Source: Struthio camelus (lineage: Eukaryota > Chordata > Aves > Struthioniformes > Struthionidae). Taken from it: a DNA stretch of 64,000 nt. The notes under the pieces were generated by a model, which searched no databases, was not told where the DNA came from, and saw nothing but the letters and a program-made list of their open reading frames with translations. Of the stretch, positions 36,501-51,500 are shown piece by piece (the first letter of the stretch is position 1; each line of letters starts with the position of its first letter). Made by a program: the position numbers and the translations under genes. The stretch is from positions 816,001 through 880,000 of the forward strand of contig NC_090954.1 of the NCBI RefSeq assembly GCF_040807025.1, read 5' to 3'.

Positions 36501-39500
36501 AGCAAAGTCTGTATGCAGTAAAAGGCTAAGGACGTGCAATGCAGAGGTTCACCACGTTTTCAAAGAAGCGTTATCTAATTGTCATGAATAAGACTACTTT
36601 TCTCTAAAATTAATCATCGCAGAAATAAAAACATACCTTGGACATCCTAGTGCAATATGATTGAGGTATCATGTTTAAATGTGTTACTTCACTATCAAGA
36701 TGCAGAAAGCACTGCATTATCATTTGGGCTAAGACAAAATTGCCAGCTCAAGAAGTAGGGAGGTTTCACAGATGCCTCTCTTATTCAGACCCCTAACTAA
36801 GGACTTAAGAGGTCACTCATTCCTCTAACAAATAAATGGAAATTAAATACTACTTTAACTATGTTAACTACCCATGTTCTGCTTATATAGTGCTTTTCTA
36901 CTTCTTATAATGCAAGGTGCATCACTAAACTGGAACCACTTTTGTGATACAAAGGGGTAGTAAACTGATGCATAAAGATTCTCTTGTAGCATCTTTGAAA
37001 AAATCCTGATTAAGAAATACTGTAGGATCATAATACAAGAAAGAAATTGTCAGATTTCTTTAAAAAGAAAAAAAAAGAAAAAAAAAGAAAAAAAACCCAC
37101 CCAAGCTGCTCAATGACCGGACATATTTTAGATGCACTGTTTAACCTGCAATCCTTTCAAGTTTAACAAGAAATCGTGAAGGCAGAAACCAACATATATT
37201 TTTACAGAATGAAGATGATAATACAGAGCGGACCAAGGCAAGGTTTCTTTTAATTTGGTTACCTACTCTCCTAGTTAGCCTATGCCAAAAATTTCTCCAG
37301 CAAGATAGGTTAGGTAAGACAGTATTTAAGGTTTCAAGGGAAATAAAACCCCACATATAGACACAAAACTGAACTTTGCTTTTTACCTGAATGTTTACAA
37401 TAGTTCCAAATTTACTGAAATGTTCATTGAGCTGTGTAATGTTGTTCAGTTCTGGTGGAATTTTTCGTACTTCTAATTTTGTATTAGTATATTGATTCTT
37501 TTTCAAAAATCCTGGTTTATTCTGGTTGTTATTGGCTTGCCTAGAAAAAAATGAGAGCAAGACAGTAATTTAGAGAGACGTATGTACATCTAAGTCAGCA
37601 ATTATTACATATATTTATTTTCTCATAAAAAGAATAAACTCGGAAGCTTAACACAAAAAGAGATAAACCCCCCCAACATTTACAATTATTTGGACACAGA
37701 GACTGCCTGACCCAGCCAGCTCAGATTACAGGAACTAGTGAATAGCTATATTCACAGAATGAACAACAATAGAATACATTCCTATTAGTCAACTGCATTT
37801 TTTAATTCTTACTTTCCCATCCAAGGTTTCTTTAATGGTGGACATTCCATACTACTTGGAGATCTTTTCCTGCTGTCTGGTTCAAGCACGACTCTAGTTA
37901 CATTGCTGCTGTTATTTGTAATGGGAATGGGAGGTTCAGTCTGGATGATAATATTGGCAGCTAAAGAAAAAGAAAAAAGCCCACATTATTTACCATACCT
38001 CAGTGGAGGCATCCAAAAAGCTTCAATTTAAACAGCAAAATAGAATAAAGTTAAAAACATAAAAGTTAGGAAGATGCTATCAAGTTGCTCAGTTCTGTTT
38101 ATGAAACTGCTTCAGAGATCACCTACTAGTCTAACTAATCAATTTGTGGACAATAAACATCTAGTCCACCCATTACAGACCAGATTTTGACCTTTTAAAG
38201 TTTAATATCAACCTGAAGAAACTAAGCTAAAACTTCATCTTTCAGGTACAGAAAGTTCAGGTTCTGCAGACGAAAAAAGAAAAAGAAAACAAGACTAGGA
38301 TCCCAGGTTAGAGTTCCACAGTATGGCATGAGCTGAATAAACAATCCACTTTTCCCTGTATTACCCCTTGAAAATGAAAGACAAGCAAAACCCTCTTCCT
38401 CCCACTACTACCCCTTTCCACCCCTCCATCCAGTTTTCAACAGTAGCAAGCTGTTAGTTAAGCACAGCTATGGCATGACATTATGTTCTCAGAGACATTA
38501 GATCTGTCACTCAAAAGCTTGAACGATCGTCTACAATTATAAAGCTGAAGCATCAGACCACAATTTGCCAAGTATTTATTTACAACCTGTTTAAAACGAT
38601 GCTATTGCTGTTAGTCTCCTGTGTATGCCAAATATCCAGCTCCTAAAAAGAAGTCTGAGTTGTAAATCAATTTTCTGTGGCTTTTATATATGCTAGAGCT
38701 CTGCTGATTACATGAGAACAAAGACTAAGTATTAACAGGGAAATAGTTTCAGTTTTACTTCAGAGGATGATTTTAGAATAAACCTTTCACATCATAAACA
38801 AAGACAGTGAAACAAGTTGTCTGAAGTGCCATCAAACACCCACCCTAGCCTTATAATTGCAATGGGTTCTTAGAGAGAATCTGAGGGCCAGTGATAAAGC
38901 CCCAATCCTGCCTTTATGATGTTACAACTCATTAAGATGAAAACAGCAACAACAATTTCCGCAGCAATACTTAACTGTGTTCTATATAGGATGAGCCACT
39001 GGAAGGAAATGTTGTGGGGGGAAAAAAAAAAGTCTTTCTTATCTGCTAAGTAAGACGCATCGGAGCGTAACAGAAACTGCGTATCGGAGCGTAACTGAAT
39101 TTTAACAATTTTATCTTTAAGGATGGTGGGGGGAGGCAGGAAGGAGAAAGAAATCTACGCTAACAGAACAAAAGTCTCTTTAAAAAGCCTTAACTTGTTT
39201 TGATCCCTACAAGACATTTTACACATGTAGCCATTAAGAGACTACATAAACTTTCATCCAGTCAATGATCCAGAATTACTTAAATGCAGACTAAGATTTC
39301 CATGGGCTAGGGAAATTAGAATTCTATCTGCAATAGTCATTTTAAGATAACAAGTAGCTGACAAAAAGTCAGACTATCAAGCATAAACGCTAGCCATGAT
39401 AGTTTTCTCATCACTGCCATCACAACAGCTGAGGCAAGTGCTGTGGATCATCACCTCTGTGCCCCAGCTCCTAAATATACCTGTAGCAAATTAAAGCAGT

Positions 39501-42500
39501 CTTCAGACTATACTGACATCTTTTTGCACCACTTGGTTTTTCTGAGGCATCCAGCAAGTGCCTTGCTAGGTTAAAGAGAAAAAGCCAAACCAAAACAAAA
39601 GACAAAAACAGAAAACCCCTGTAGTATTCCCAGGCAAGCAGTTGTTTTTAATCAATAAGGCTGCTTTGACTTCAATACAGTCATATTACCATTTCTTTTT
39701 AAAAAGTAGAGATGTCTGAAAGTTGCTTTGAAATATTAGATCAGTGAGAAAAACTATTGCTTTCAGTCTGAAAAAGGGAGAAATAAGTGTTGACGTCTTG
39801 GACAAAAATAGCAACAGCAATGACTAGAAACCCTTCCTACCTCTCGGATTTGTATCCATCTCCCCAGATGTTAGGCCAATTAGATTTGGACGCTGCGTTT
39901 GTGCTCTTGTAAAGAACTGTCGATATTGAGATCTACCAGCACTGGTAATACTAGGAGCTTCAGGGTTATAGCCATCTGGCTCATATGTATCTATAAAAAA
40001 AGGAGAGAAATGAAAGGATTTTTCAAATGATTTTAAGACTCTGGGTTAACTTTCCTTTAGGGAAATACATGATGTCCAAAAATCGGAAGTTGTTCTGGAT
40101 GAAGAGAAAAGAGGTTGTACAGCCAATGTGCGCAGCCATTTAAAACCCTTTATGCTCAAGTCCATTTGGACATACTCTCTTTTAATCTGGTTTTTACTCT
40201 TTGTCAAAAGTGCACAGGTAACCATAACGGAATACTGCTGATGAACTGCCTGAAAAATGAATGAGGTGTCTGTATGACAACCTCACTACACCTGACAGTG
40301 TTTCAAGGGGCACAACAAAAGATTCAGTTTGAGCATCTATTCTCTAGGGCCTAAGATGCAAAGAAATCTTCAATCTTTGTTGACCGATAGTCTAGTCTCT
40401 TTCAGAAAAGGACTTTTGGGGAAGAAAGTGCTTAAATAATTCCATCAAAGCAAGCTGAGAAATCAGATAACTTGACCAATACTTACCTACTAAATTCTCT
40501 CAATTCATCTAAGAGCGAGACTAGCTGCCTAGCTCTAGTAAGGTACCAATGATTATTTTAATCAAAAGGGGTAATGATGTGAGAACACAAGATGACAAAA
40601 TTGACTCATATTGTTCCTCCAGCCCAAGGGCCAAATCAAGGATGAGACTCATTCTTCCAAGCATAAAAAGGAAAAGCAATACAAGAACTAAAATGAATAA
40701 AATCTACGAAAAGCCTTTACAGAAACACAATACATACATCCTAGAACATCAGTGGACACCTATACAGGGTGACTCTGCAGACTTGAAGCATTCTAAACAT
40801 CAGCTTCTTTATTCCAAAGCAGCGATGAAGACTCTCTACAATTAAAAATAGATCCCTCAGAACTGCAATAATGATGTTTTATCTTGCATTTTAGCTTCAG
40901 TTTCTGCCAAGAACTTTCATTAGCCTTGCATAAGGTTCCTCCTCCAAGATTCTGCTTATGATTTCGAGAGAGCAATCAGCAATTGTTACTGAAACTGCAT
41001 AAGAATATGACATGAAAACCTCCAAAGTGGTTTTGGAGAACAGAATTATGAAGTCAACGATGCCCTGTGAGTTAAGGCAGACAGAATCAACCATTAAAAG
41101 AAGTTCTGAAGCTGAAAGAATCAGATAACATCGCCTGATAGTGTTTGGAGACAATGGAACAAAGATTCTAACAAGATATTGAACAACTGAAGTTCTGAAA
41201 AGCATGCAAGTCACAAAGAAAATGACATGAATCAAACTAAAGATCGCCTTGGAATAAAATCTAAAATATTTATGTAGAAACAAAACAACCCACTAAAATA
41301 CCAGACAGGAATATTAAAAAAAAAAAAAAAAAATCTTATTTGCTCATGTAAAACATGGAAATGCCATTACTCCTTTCATTATCAAAGGAAACATAAAGCT
41401 TTTTTGGATTTAAATTGAACAATTTAGGATTCTTCAGGTATTTTGTCATCCCCCTCGTAAAATATTACTTGTAGGAAATTTGAGCTGTGTAAGAAAGATG
41501 GACATCTCTGTTGGAAGCCATTCAGATTATTTTAGTTAGAAAGCTAGAACAAGTCAATTCTGGAAAAAAAAAAAAAAAACTAAACAGAAAGACAGTACTA
41601 ATGTATACGAAGAACGTAGAGACTATTTTGACATAAAGCTAAGAATAAATTTCCCCCTCTCTCTCTCTCATCTGAAGTAGTAGCCAAGGAATAAAGACAG
41701 AGTTAAGTAACAACTAGATTAGCAGATTCATCTCTTGCCTACTAATACTCTGCTAAATAACTTCAAGATAAAGGGATCCCTTCCTTATCCAACCAGTCAT
41801 ATTGCTTTGAGTATACAAAATCAAAATGAATCTCTTTATAAATGATGTTTCCTCAGACAGTGACAGAACACTACTGCCATTTTACACAGCAACAGCAGAT
41901 GATGCACTGACAACAAGGAAAGCCATCAGACTTCTTTTTAGATTTGTTTGTACTGCAGGAAGATAAAAGAAATAATTTCTAACCATACATCAACAGAAGA
42001 ATACTTAACTTTATATCTCAAAAAGATTTAAAAAAAAAAAAAAGATATTTGCTTACGTTCTGATACTGTATACAGTAGGTTCTGGGGTAAAGGAGGAGGT
42101 AGTCTTGCTCCTACGGGTGCAAGACTGGGCACTGCACTTGTCCCAGGCTGGTCACGATTATTTATCAAACTTGACTGTGTTAGAGGTGGTCCTACAATGA
42201 CACCACAGAATAGATCACTAAGATTTATAACTCCACAGACAAACATGCAAACAATTCAGTGCAATATTTTTATGCCTTGCTTTGAGCAAGGCCAAGATTG
42301 GAATTTCTTATAATCTCTCTACAGTCAAAATAAGTTTCCTATAGATGAGGATATTCACTGAGGTAAGTTACTCTGACTACAATACCTTTGCATTAAGCAA
42401 AGGACAAAGCTTTAAGCTATAAAAATATATTTTCTTCCCCAGAGGCTTATTATTGTTACAGCTTGCATTAGCTAAAGCAGCTCCTCCCTCAGCTCTGCCA

Positions 42501-45500
42501 TGGGTGGGGTGGGGTGGGCATTCGGGTAGGAAATCAAGACTTGCTCAGAGCAAGAGATCATCATGGCAACATTTAGATTATAGTTCTAAAACAAGAACTA
42601 CAGGGCAAAAACCCTTCACAGATAAGAAATCTGTCCAGCTATTTTTGCTTCGTTTGCACCACATATGACACATACACTCCTAGTTATTATACGGTCAAAA
42701 AAGGACAATGAGTAATGTCACACGGTCTATTAAGACATAACTACAATTGAAGAGCGCTACTAGTTTGCCTAATAGCAAGCCAGCTCACTACCCACAAAAA
42801 TGCTCATGCAAAGTTTCAAGGAAGCTTTTCTGTTAATTAGAAAAACTTCTTTAGAGGTAGTAAGGATTATTTACCATCTCAGTCATTTTAAGCTTTTACT
42901 ATTAGAATTTGTGGTAAAAGTAATTCAAGGAAAGAAATGCAGGTATAAAATTAATCATGTGAGGGCAGATATAATACACTGGTGCCCTTCACAGAATCAA
43001 TTACAGCCATGCGTGGTTTCAACAGAAGGACCTTTGTTTTCATCAGGAAAACAAATAACAACTATATTCCCCATTGTTAATGTTTCATAATTAATCCATC
43101 CACTACTTTCTAAAAATATTCATCAGAAGCTTATCTACTAGATAGATGCTCAGAGTTAATCCTATAGAAAAATTATTTCTGAGCCCATAGCAGCTGCTGT
43201 TCCATGCAACAGTCGCAGCATATATTAAGCTACTGGAACAGAGAGTAATGAAACAGAGTAACCACATATCCAATATTCTAAGATTTTTCTTTGAAGAATT
43301 TAATTCAGAATTAGTTCAGAGTTTTGTAAGATGTAACGAGACAACAAAATGGCTAGAAAGTCTCAGAGAACATTGCCGAGCTAAAATAGGTCTTAGATGT
43401 ATGAAGTATTTGCTACTAAAAAGTCACAGGTAACATACCGTGAACAAGGAAATTCGTTAGTGCTTTCAGGAGATTAGATCTCAACATTTTTGCGTTAGAA
43501 AAAAGAAAAACTATCAATCCCATTGACAGGGATCAATCCCAACAACAACAGGACTGTCAAATAATCCAAAAGATCTTTCCCATCCTTCCCCCCCCAGTAT
43601 CTATCCGATTTAATTTGGAGCATGAGGAATATTGTATTTTAAGAGCTGACTTTTCAGAACTATTTTTGTAATATTTTGAATAGCACAGCACTAGCAAAGA
43701 AACTTGAGGAACTCATTACTTTGAACGCACACAGAACTTTTCCAGAAAGAGCCATCATTGGATCATTTGTGACATAAAATAACGCAGAATAATATTTTAA
43801 CTTACTCGGTACGGGAAGCACAACAGGAGGTGGTGCCTGCGGATGAGCCTGCGGAACTGGCATCCTCATATTGCGAGCTGGACCTGGCATAGGGGGCAGA
43901 AGCATACCAGGAGGAGGAGGAAGGCCCGGAGGTGGTGGAGGAAAAGGAATCATACTTGGCAAGGAAACTTCATCTACTACTAAAGGATCATTTCCATGAT
44001 CAAACTGGCAAAGGTCACCAAGCACGCAAAACCCTCGCTCTGCGAAACAAGACATTTAATTACATTTTTATACAAAAATTGTAAGTTGTCAATAATTCAT
44101 ATCATGTTCGTTTTTACTGGAGTTTCTTACTAAAGCAAACATCTAACTGCTGATCCAACGCTACATTATCAGGCAAGGTTTCAGACTGAAATTCAAATTG
44201 GAATAACCTTCCATAAAGGCATACAAACATACATACATAATAAAAGCCAAAGGTGGGGGGGTGGGGGGGAAGCAGCATGCAGAAGGATCATCTGTTTTAC
44301 ATTAAACACGTGTACTGCAGTCTTTTTCAGGCGTGCCAGTGGTTGAAGTATTTGCCAAGGCATATATGGAATTGTGAACAAACTCCATATGTTCTTACCC
44401 AGGAACTGTCAGATTATAAGTAAACTGCTTCCAGCGAGATTAGTTCTTTCCCAAGTAAAATATAAGTCATACATGCACTTTTACATGCAAGATACTCCAT
44501 ATGCTACTGCATTTTGACTTACTGCCTAAATTTAGTGAATATTTAAAGAAAAATAAGTAAACCACAGAACATACTTAGAACCAGATATGAAATTGAAGAC
44601 TAAGGAAAAGATAGTTTACCATCATAATCTCGACATCTTCTTTTAGGAGGAGGGTTTCTGCCAAATGAACCGGGAGTGCTATGATTGTTATAATAATTTG
44701 ACCAGCTCTCTGTTGTGTTTTCAAGATGGTGAGCAGGAGCAATTACAGTAACAGCACTGGGAATAGATTGTGCAGACGAATACTGTTCAGTAGAGTTACT
44801 GGGAGACAAGGAAACTGGATTATACGAGCCTTCCACATCATTTCTCTCACTCTTGAATTTTGATCTCTCCCTATGCTCTGCTAAAAAAAAAAAAAAAAAA
44901 GGGAAAAAAAGGAAAAAAGGTAAATCTTCATGTTTTGTTCCATATATCAGAGCCCTAAAAAAGATACTACAGAACAATAGAAACATTTGCTTAAATATTC
45001 CGTGCAATAAAGTGTTCTTGAAGCTTAGTCTTACAAATGGCATAAGAACTAAATCTAAAACAGGGTTTTTACTTCAGAAATCGAAACATTTTCTTCATCA
45101 AATGCAGATTAATTTCTCTGATCCTTGTCCTTTCCTATATTACAATTTTCTCTTTTAAACAAGAGAGAGGAAGGGCAAAAGACAAAAAAATCTGTTTTTT
45201 TCCACCAGTGCTTTCCGAATTAGCCCTAAAAGAACAGCACATCACACGGTAACAGCCTTTAATTACAAAGAAATCCTCTCTAAAAATACATAGTAACAAA
45301 GTAGAAAAAAAAAGAGTAACCCTATTTTGCAAAAAAAATAGCACATCTTTGAAAAATCAATAGCTTTGTCAAAACACAGAGCAAAAGAGTATCAGCTACA
45401 GATATCCACTGGTATACACCTGTGAATAAATTAAGAGGCCAGTAAAGAAGAAAACAATCCCCTTAATTATTCTACTCTGAAGAATAGCACCTTAATTAAC

Positions 45501-48500
45501 AATTTCAGCAACACAAAATTCTCAAAATTTGCTCAAACGACTCAAGGACACCTAGAGCCTGCTAATCTAGGCAACTTATACTCATCACCACACATCACTG
45601 ACATCAGATGTTCTCCTCCAGTAACACCTTGGGTACTCACCAACACTTCTGTTTGTATCACGGTCTTTGCTTCTACCCCTACTGCGGCTACGACTTCGAC
45701 TTAACCCTCTGCTTTTACTACGACTTTTACTCCTGCCCCGTCGCCATCCAGACTTGTCTCTGTATGAGTCACTCCTGTCATAGTATCTGTCATAGTCCCT
45801 CCATTTTCCATCATCTCTCTTTTTTTCTCTGGTTCTAGAAAACATACATACAAACCATGTTTATGAGGAGAGACACCGAATTCTAAAACAAGTTTGTAGT
45901 AAGTGAAGATACTGCTCATCCTCCTCATCCAACTTAGAGAGTGACATTACATTTGCGTAAGAATTCTCAAGTTATACAGAAAAATACAAAATCTCAACGC
46001 TGAAGTGCTCATTCACAGAGGCCAGAGAGGGGAGGATTAAGAAGATTCTGAAATTTGAGAAAAAATTATAGGAAACAAGAACAGAACAAATTTTGAAAAC
46101 AGATGTTAACACTGCCACCCCCCCAAAAAAAAAAAAAAAAAAAACAAATCCCACCACATAAAGAAAGAAAAACCTAAATCCACTGCTTTTCTTTTAGGAA
46201 TTGCTGACATCCCTAGGAATTCACATTTGAGAAGTACCATGATTCCCCTCCCCCCCCCCCCGAGACCAATTTATACTCAATGGTTCTCATACATGTGATA
46301 AACACGGAAATACACAGTAGACAGAGAAAAGTGGGAAAAATAGTGCCATTTTTATGGAACTACTACCTAGGAGCACAGTCAACAAATAGAGAAGATACCA
46401 AGATCTTGGTTCAAGAGTACTACTAACCTTTGTTCACTGGAATCTGCACGGCTTCTCTGTGGGCTAGAATGCTTCTTTTTCCTGCCATCTCGCTCTTCCT
46501 CAAGCGATTCTTGAAAATTCTGTTTAAGAGACAACTACCTGTTAAGCATGAACATCACTTTTTTTTTTTAAATGAGGAAAATAAGACCAAGATTTAGTTT
46601 AAATCACAATTAGCATCTGGGATGATAATAAAATATTTTTAGTATTTAATATTTCTATTAAGAAATATTAAAAATATTGTTTATTCTAGACTCTGTTGTC
46701 CAAATGGCATTATAACGTCCTGATCCCAGAAAGCTGCGCTAGGTATCTTTCTCCTGCCATCTCTCCACAAACAAAACAAAAAAACACCCTTCCAAGAGGA
46801 TTAAGTCAATTGAAGATAATTCCAAAAAATTTGTTATAAGTTTTGATAATTCTTTTGAGAACTGATCAGAAAACTACTAAAGTGAGCCTTGAATAGTTGT
46901 AAATTATGAACTTCCATCACCAAAGCCATTTCAATAAATTGTCATCGTAGTTCTGGATATCATCCTCAAAAACAAAAAGAGGACATCATAAAGGAAAGAA
47001 AAGATTACACAGTAACTTTTATTTAAATCAACTAATGAATCATGTTCCTTGTGCTTTCCACAATACAACATAGTACAGCTTTGTTTTGATTGGCTTACAG
47101 ATTTTGATCTGCAGTTATTTGTCACTTTCATGACCATGAGCCAATCTTAACAGATGGGCAGAACAACTCACTCCAGCAAGATCTTTCCTTCGTCTTATTT
47201 CACGCTCACAGATAAAAAGAACAACTCTGAATACCCAGAGTACTTGTCTTAAACAACATTTGTTATGGTTTATTTATAAAAAAAGAACAAATAGGAGTTT
47301 CCTTTTAATACTGCATAAGAAACATCTGCAGAATGAGGGAAAGGGACTAGAATATCTTATAGTCTCTTTGACTTTATCTAAGTTTAGCCAGATCTTTCCT
47401 ATAGCAGTTAAATCACATATTTGGCCTAAAGTATGTTTGTGAACTGTGAGCAGAGCACATGAGGAGAAAGAAAGTTTATTTCTATTGCAATTTTTCTGCA
47501 ACTCTCTCTCAAAGCTGATACATTAGGATGCTATAAACACATACAGAAGAGACCTCTTCCCCTGGAAAATTACGGATATAGAAGAAAAAATACATCATAG
47601 ACACAGGACAGTAGGAATTACACAATATAGAAAGATATTTAGATAATTATGGACACATTACTTTGCTTTTCTCAACTTTAATTTTGTCAATAAGAACTGC
47701 TGGCGAATGAAGACTACATCCATTTTTTTTAGTAATTATTCCCAAATATAGAGGCCAGCATACTTCACTGATTTTAAGCCTTGTAGAATACATTTAAAAT
47801 AATTTATATTCCTCACAGAATATCCAGAATTGGAAAAGGAAAGTTTTGGAATACTTTTGCTTCTTCTCCACCACTTAAACCCTTCCAAATCATTACCAGC
47901 CCCCATGGCCAGGGACATCTGAACAGGATTTCCAAACGCTATTAACCTAAATCAAAGGCAAATTCTACAAAAGGATTTTAAAACTTTCTTCACGTGATTG
48001 GTCATCTTCCCTTTTCCTTCAGCTGCACAGAGAACAATAAAGATCACTCGTCACAACAAAATGGGTTTTGCTTTTACATCTTGCCTCACAAATGTTACAG
48101 GATGGCCAATTTGGGAAAGCAGGTAGACAGAAAAAAAATGAATGTTACCTCCTCCTTGACTTCTTCTTTCTCCTGACCTGCAGGCTTTGCTTCTGCTTTT
48201 GGTGGTTCAAGAGAAGGAAGGTAACTCTTTGTGTACAGACTTTCAAAGAGTTTATCTACAAAACCTGACGTTTCTGGGGATACAGAACACAAGAAAACAT
48301 CATTACATCTTGATTTAAGTTCATCACTAGGAGTTGATTGGTCACCAGAGAAGTCCCTGAAGAAAGCCATCTGGAAGGACTGGTTACAGCAGCAGCATCT
48401 TAAACCAATGAACATTAGGTCCATTTAAGGAGCTGGAATTACATTTGTGGAATTTTAGGTTGTTTACATAGACAAAAAAATTTCACAGAAACAGAGACTT

Positions 48501-51500
48501 TTCCTTCAATCACACATTTGTAAATTTGAAATCTTTTAAGAAGCAAGTGCGATCAAAACTTAAGGTCAAGTTCATAGCTATCCAATAGCTAAAATTAGCA
48601 GAAACAAAGCAACTTTAATGGGACAATGTATCATTCACAGAATACTATTCGTCAATTTCACGTTAGATCCCAAATGAACACACAATAATTTGCCCGCTGA
48701 GGGTTGGAATGTCAAGAGCTTAACACCTATAACTTGAATTGAATTGCAATGAGAAGCTCACTAGATGCCTGGAAGGCCAACAAAGGTTGGGTTTTCAAAA
48801 GTTATCAAACATCTGCCACAGAAACTTCTAGCAGCATGACTGACATTTAAAAATGAATTTAAGTGTGAGTTTTCATTTGAGAGGCTTTTCTGAAAGGACT
48901 TTTCTACAACTGGAGAAGGGGAGAGGGGAAAAAAAAAGCTACACAACTTCATCCCTTCATCTTGTGATTAAAAAAAGTCTTAAAGATCCACATTCCTTTA
49001 CATTCAGTAAGAAATACTAAATTTATGGGGAAAGGAAGTATCTTGAAGGAAACAGTGGTGTATCCCCCTCCCCCCCGCCCCATGAAATACACTGAAATGA
49101 TAAAGAAGTGGATAGCACAGTACCTTTTTGCAGAAAGACATCCAGCTGATCAGCACAGAAAGCTTTCAGCTCTTTCTCTGGTTTGTCTTTCTTGACTAAT
49201 GCCACAACATAGTTGGCTAAGGCTGAGGGGTCTGCATCACATCTATTGAGAGAAAGAATCATTCCTCACAATCACAAAACTTGATTCTGCTGAAGTATGC
49301 CAAAAGCATTGTTGGAGAATCACTGTAACAGAAGAGCCGCTCAAGAAAACCTGGCAACACGTGTTGGATGCTTTTCTGACATCCAGTACCATATACAGCT
49401 GCACTGGCGGGGACTGAGCCAGGAACAATTTTTTTCAACTACAGCAAGACATTCTAATCGTCTTCGGACACCCCCCATCACACACGCACCCCTGACAACG
49501 CTCTCTTTCTTTTGTTCCTTCCCCAGGTTTACTTATGAAGAACTACCTTTCTTCTTTTTACAGAAAATCCTATTCTAGGGCACTTGAGCAGATGCCACTG
49601 TTCCTTGACTTACTCTAAGCATAGCAACCACCACCAAGTACGATTCTACAAGTACAGCAGAGCAACTACCAGGAAAGTCCCTACACAATTATTTTTAAAG
49701 TGGAAACATCACACTATATATGCTAATTAAAACAGGACTACCATGAAATGTAGTTTGGAAAGATATATCCCCAAAGCATATTTTAAATATGTACAGAGAT
49801 ATTTTCTGTACAGCTTAACCTACTACGCCTAACATATTAGGGTTTTTTCTTCCCCTAGAATGATTTCTAAGTCTATAGATTTGACAAAAACCCTTTTAAC
49901 TCCGGTAAAGGGCCTAAAGGGATGTAATTATTAATACAGATTCATTTTACTTGCTATCTAAGCCCTTACCTAACTCCATGAAGACCAAAGATAGTCAACT
50001 CTGTTCAACAATTCTCCACTACTAATCTTTAAATTAAATATTGCTTTAGATTCTATTACTCAGCCACTGGAAAAACACACAAATTATGAACTAGATTAAC
50101 AGTGTTAAAGCATTATTAAACAATAGCTTTTTGTTTTGCTACTCATTGAAAAAGATACAAACACGAGCTACCAGATGGTAGTTAAGACTCCCCCTAAAAT
50201 CGGATGATTAAAAGAATTGTGAATACTAATATTTAAAGAGGGAATGTTGTATTATTAAGCATGTTAAATGTAGAAATACAAAGAAATAGCATGAAAATGG
50301 ATAGATCTCCAAATAATCTCAAGTGAAAAAGAAAAAAAAGTCATACACGTGACAACTAGTTAAAGAAAATAAAAATCTCCAATGAGCTGCAAATCAAGTA
50401 GCTCTACTCCAAATTATTTTGCTTAGTTGTTTCCAACATCTGATGAAAACCATGTCAAACATAGCAATTAACTATAAAGAAATCACAAATTTAAAGATTT
50501 TACAGTCCTTTCACAGAAAAGAAATAAGCTGTACTTACTATGGTCTATGCTAGTACCCACATGCAACTGAAGACTATAATAAATATGTTATAAAGCAATG
50601 GCTCATGTCCTTTATTTCAAATTGAGGTTTTAGTTTAACTCTTTCCGTTCCTTTCACCTCATATTAATTTTTCCTAGGCATTTATATCACATCACAGGAA
50701 GATGCATACGATGTACACACTTCTCCAACTTGACTGTTTTATATTTTCCCTCCTTAATGCCAAACAGTCAGCATCCACCAGAAAATTTTATGACTCTGTC
50801 ATGAACCCTAATCTCCAACTCAACACTGTGTACTTCAGCTCAGATACCAAACAGATGCTAGAGAGAAAGATAGAAGGCAAATTAGAAGGAGCAGTGAAGG
50901 TGAAGGAGCAAAAGTTACACTCCAATCTACGCAAACTTTCAGAGGGATTTGACTGAAGATCAGAGACCTAGTCTTAAAACAAACAAACACACACTACAAG
51001 AAAAACACAAAAACATAACAGATAAGAAAGACTACCATGGGACCCGTTGTGTTGCTAAAAACAAACAAAAACATACCTCCCCCCATCCACCCTCCCACCT
51101 CCGGTGGGTTTTTGTTGTTGTTTTGTTTTGACTATTTTAAGACAGGGACTTTGTGTAATTCAGAGTTTTAGCTTAACTCTTTCTTCTGAAAAGGTACGTA
51201 TCTCTGAAAATTGCATGAGATATTCAAATGGTATTTCAGGTTTCTTACTCCATGCATTGGTAATAAGAAATCAAGCCAAGTTTTAGATGCTGTTACTTTG
51301 ATATTTTGTAATGCGGTGAAAAGAACAATATAATATAATAATGTAAACAATGTAAACAATAACATAATGTGATGAATATGACACATTTTAAATTATGAAA
51401 CATTTTTAGAAGCATGCTACTTAATGCTCAGTAATTGCGTGGTTCTATTCTAAATAATATTTGAAGTATAAGTTAAACAAACATTTGTAGAAACATAAGC

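Noticed and set aside
40549-41283. Open frames of 60-128 codons between RBM27 exons 8 and 9
   Set aside because: The translations do not match the missing RBM27 segment or any family and lack matching splice sites.
41311-41579. A-rich runs in an RBM27 intron as processed-pseudogene tails
   Set aside because: No retrocopied coding body or target-site duplication is visible; they are treated as simple sequence.
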